Below, in pieces: positions 30,682 through 30,898 of a stretch of DNA of 30,898 nt. A program made the position numbers and the translations under genes. Origin of the DNA: a virus. The notes beneath the pieces were generated by a model. That model saw only the letters and a program-made list of their open reading frames with translations. It was not told the origin of the DNA and did no database searches. Positions within the stretch are counted from its first letter, which is position 1. Every line of letters starts with the position of its first letter. The DNA lies in IMG/VR virus record IMGVR_UViG_3300033816_000923, positions 1 to 30,898 of that record. One strand, 5' to 3'.

Positions 30682-30869
30682 TTGCTTTCTCCTTTGGTTA
30701 AATTGCACAACTCCTGAAGCCTGAACAACACAGGCTCCAGTTCTTTGATGGCGTAGCCGTCACTCAGTGTTTTTAAGTTGCTCTCATTGAGAATCTGCAC
30801 AGCGTGGCGCACCTTTGCCAGCATGTAGTCCAGCTCGATGTGCCATTCGTGCTCTTGTCCTTCGTTCAT
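30678..30869 (-). CDS. Unknown 63-residue helical protein at the window edge
   Basis: ATG 30867-30869 follows AAGGAGAAAGCAA. The product is helical with HIELDYMLAKVRHAVQIL and IKELEPVLFRLQELC, likely amphipathic. It is the first gene seen of this leftward run; its own upstream neighbour lies beyond the window. No function is recognised. Confidence 0.65.
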   Translation of the reverse strand: MNEGQEHEWHIELDYMLAKVRHAVQILNESNLKTLSDGYAIKELEPVLFRLQELCNLTKGESK

Positions 30870-30898
30870 TTGCTTTCTCCTTGTAGTTTGATAAGCCA

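Overview
The window looks like part of the genome of a tailed bacteriophage (Caudoviricetes), or an integrated relative. It carries a giant polyvalent protein of the kind found in phage virions, followed by about 21.5 kb of tightly packed, same-strand genes for DNA replication and nucleases, plus many very small genes joined by 4-base ATGA overlaps. The sequence is moderately GC-rich with strong GGAG-type ribosome binding sites, which fits a Gram-negative and possibly betaproteobacterial host; the host is an inference. No tRNA, rRNA, integrase, RNA polymerase, insertion sequence or CRISPR array was seen.

Layout: (1) 1-9336, + strand: the 3' part of one giant ORF with a long coiled-coil region, a zincin-like peptidase motif, an ADP-ribosyltransferase-like module and a C-terminal LPD38-like region. 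(2) 9333-20821, - strand: the replication block. Read in transcription order (right to left) it has a VRR-NUC nuclease, a small protein, a family A DNA polymerase, a small zincin, an unknown protein, a Cas4/AddB-like nuclease with four candidate Fe-S cysteines, a small HNH protein, two related small proteins, an SNF2-type helicase, a coiled-coil protein, a probable ssDNA-binding protein, an HTH protein, a microprotein, a primase-polymerase/DUF927-type helicase and a small protein whose stop overlaps that of the giant gene. (3) 20822-20986: a non-coding leader that can fold into a three-way junction. (4) 20987-24430: small phage genes, including four microproteins/short genes with clear starts, a DUF3310 protein and a DUF3150-like protein. 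(5) 24443-28133: a MoxR-type AAA+ ATPase and a VWA/metallopeptidase protein with small coupled genes between them. (6) 28134-28281: a strong sigma70-like promoter whose predicted transcript would begin at a perfect 11-bp hairpin. (7) 28282-30869: six further small or unrecognised genes.

Together the polymerase, prim-pol helicase, SF2 helicase, ssDNA-binding candidate and nucleases would make a largely self-sufficient replication/recombination set. The MoxR + VWA-peptidase + DUF3150-like group is the best candidate for a poorly described system: a phage-encoded ATP-driven remodelling machine. Other notable signals are an eight-residue motif repeated in the giant protein with nearly all codons different, a near-identical translation-initiation leader used by five genes, and an exact 15-bp tandem duplication across a gene junction.
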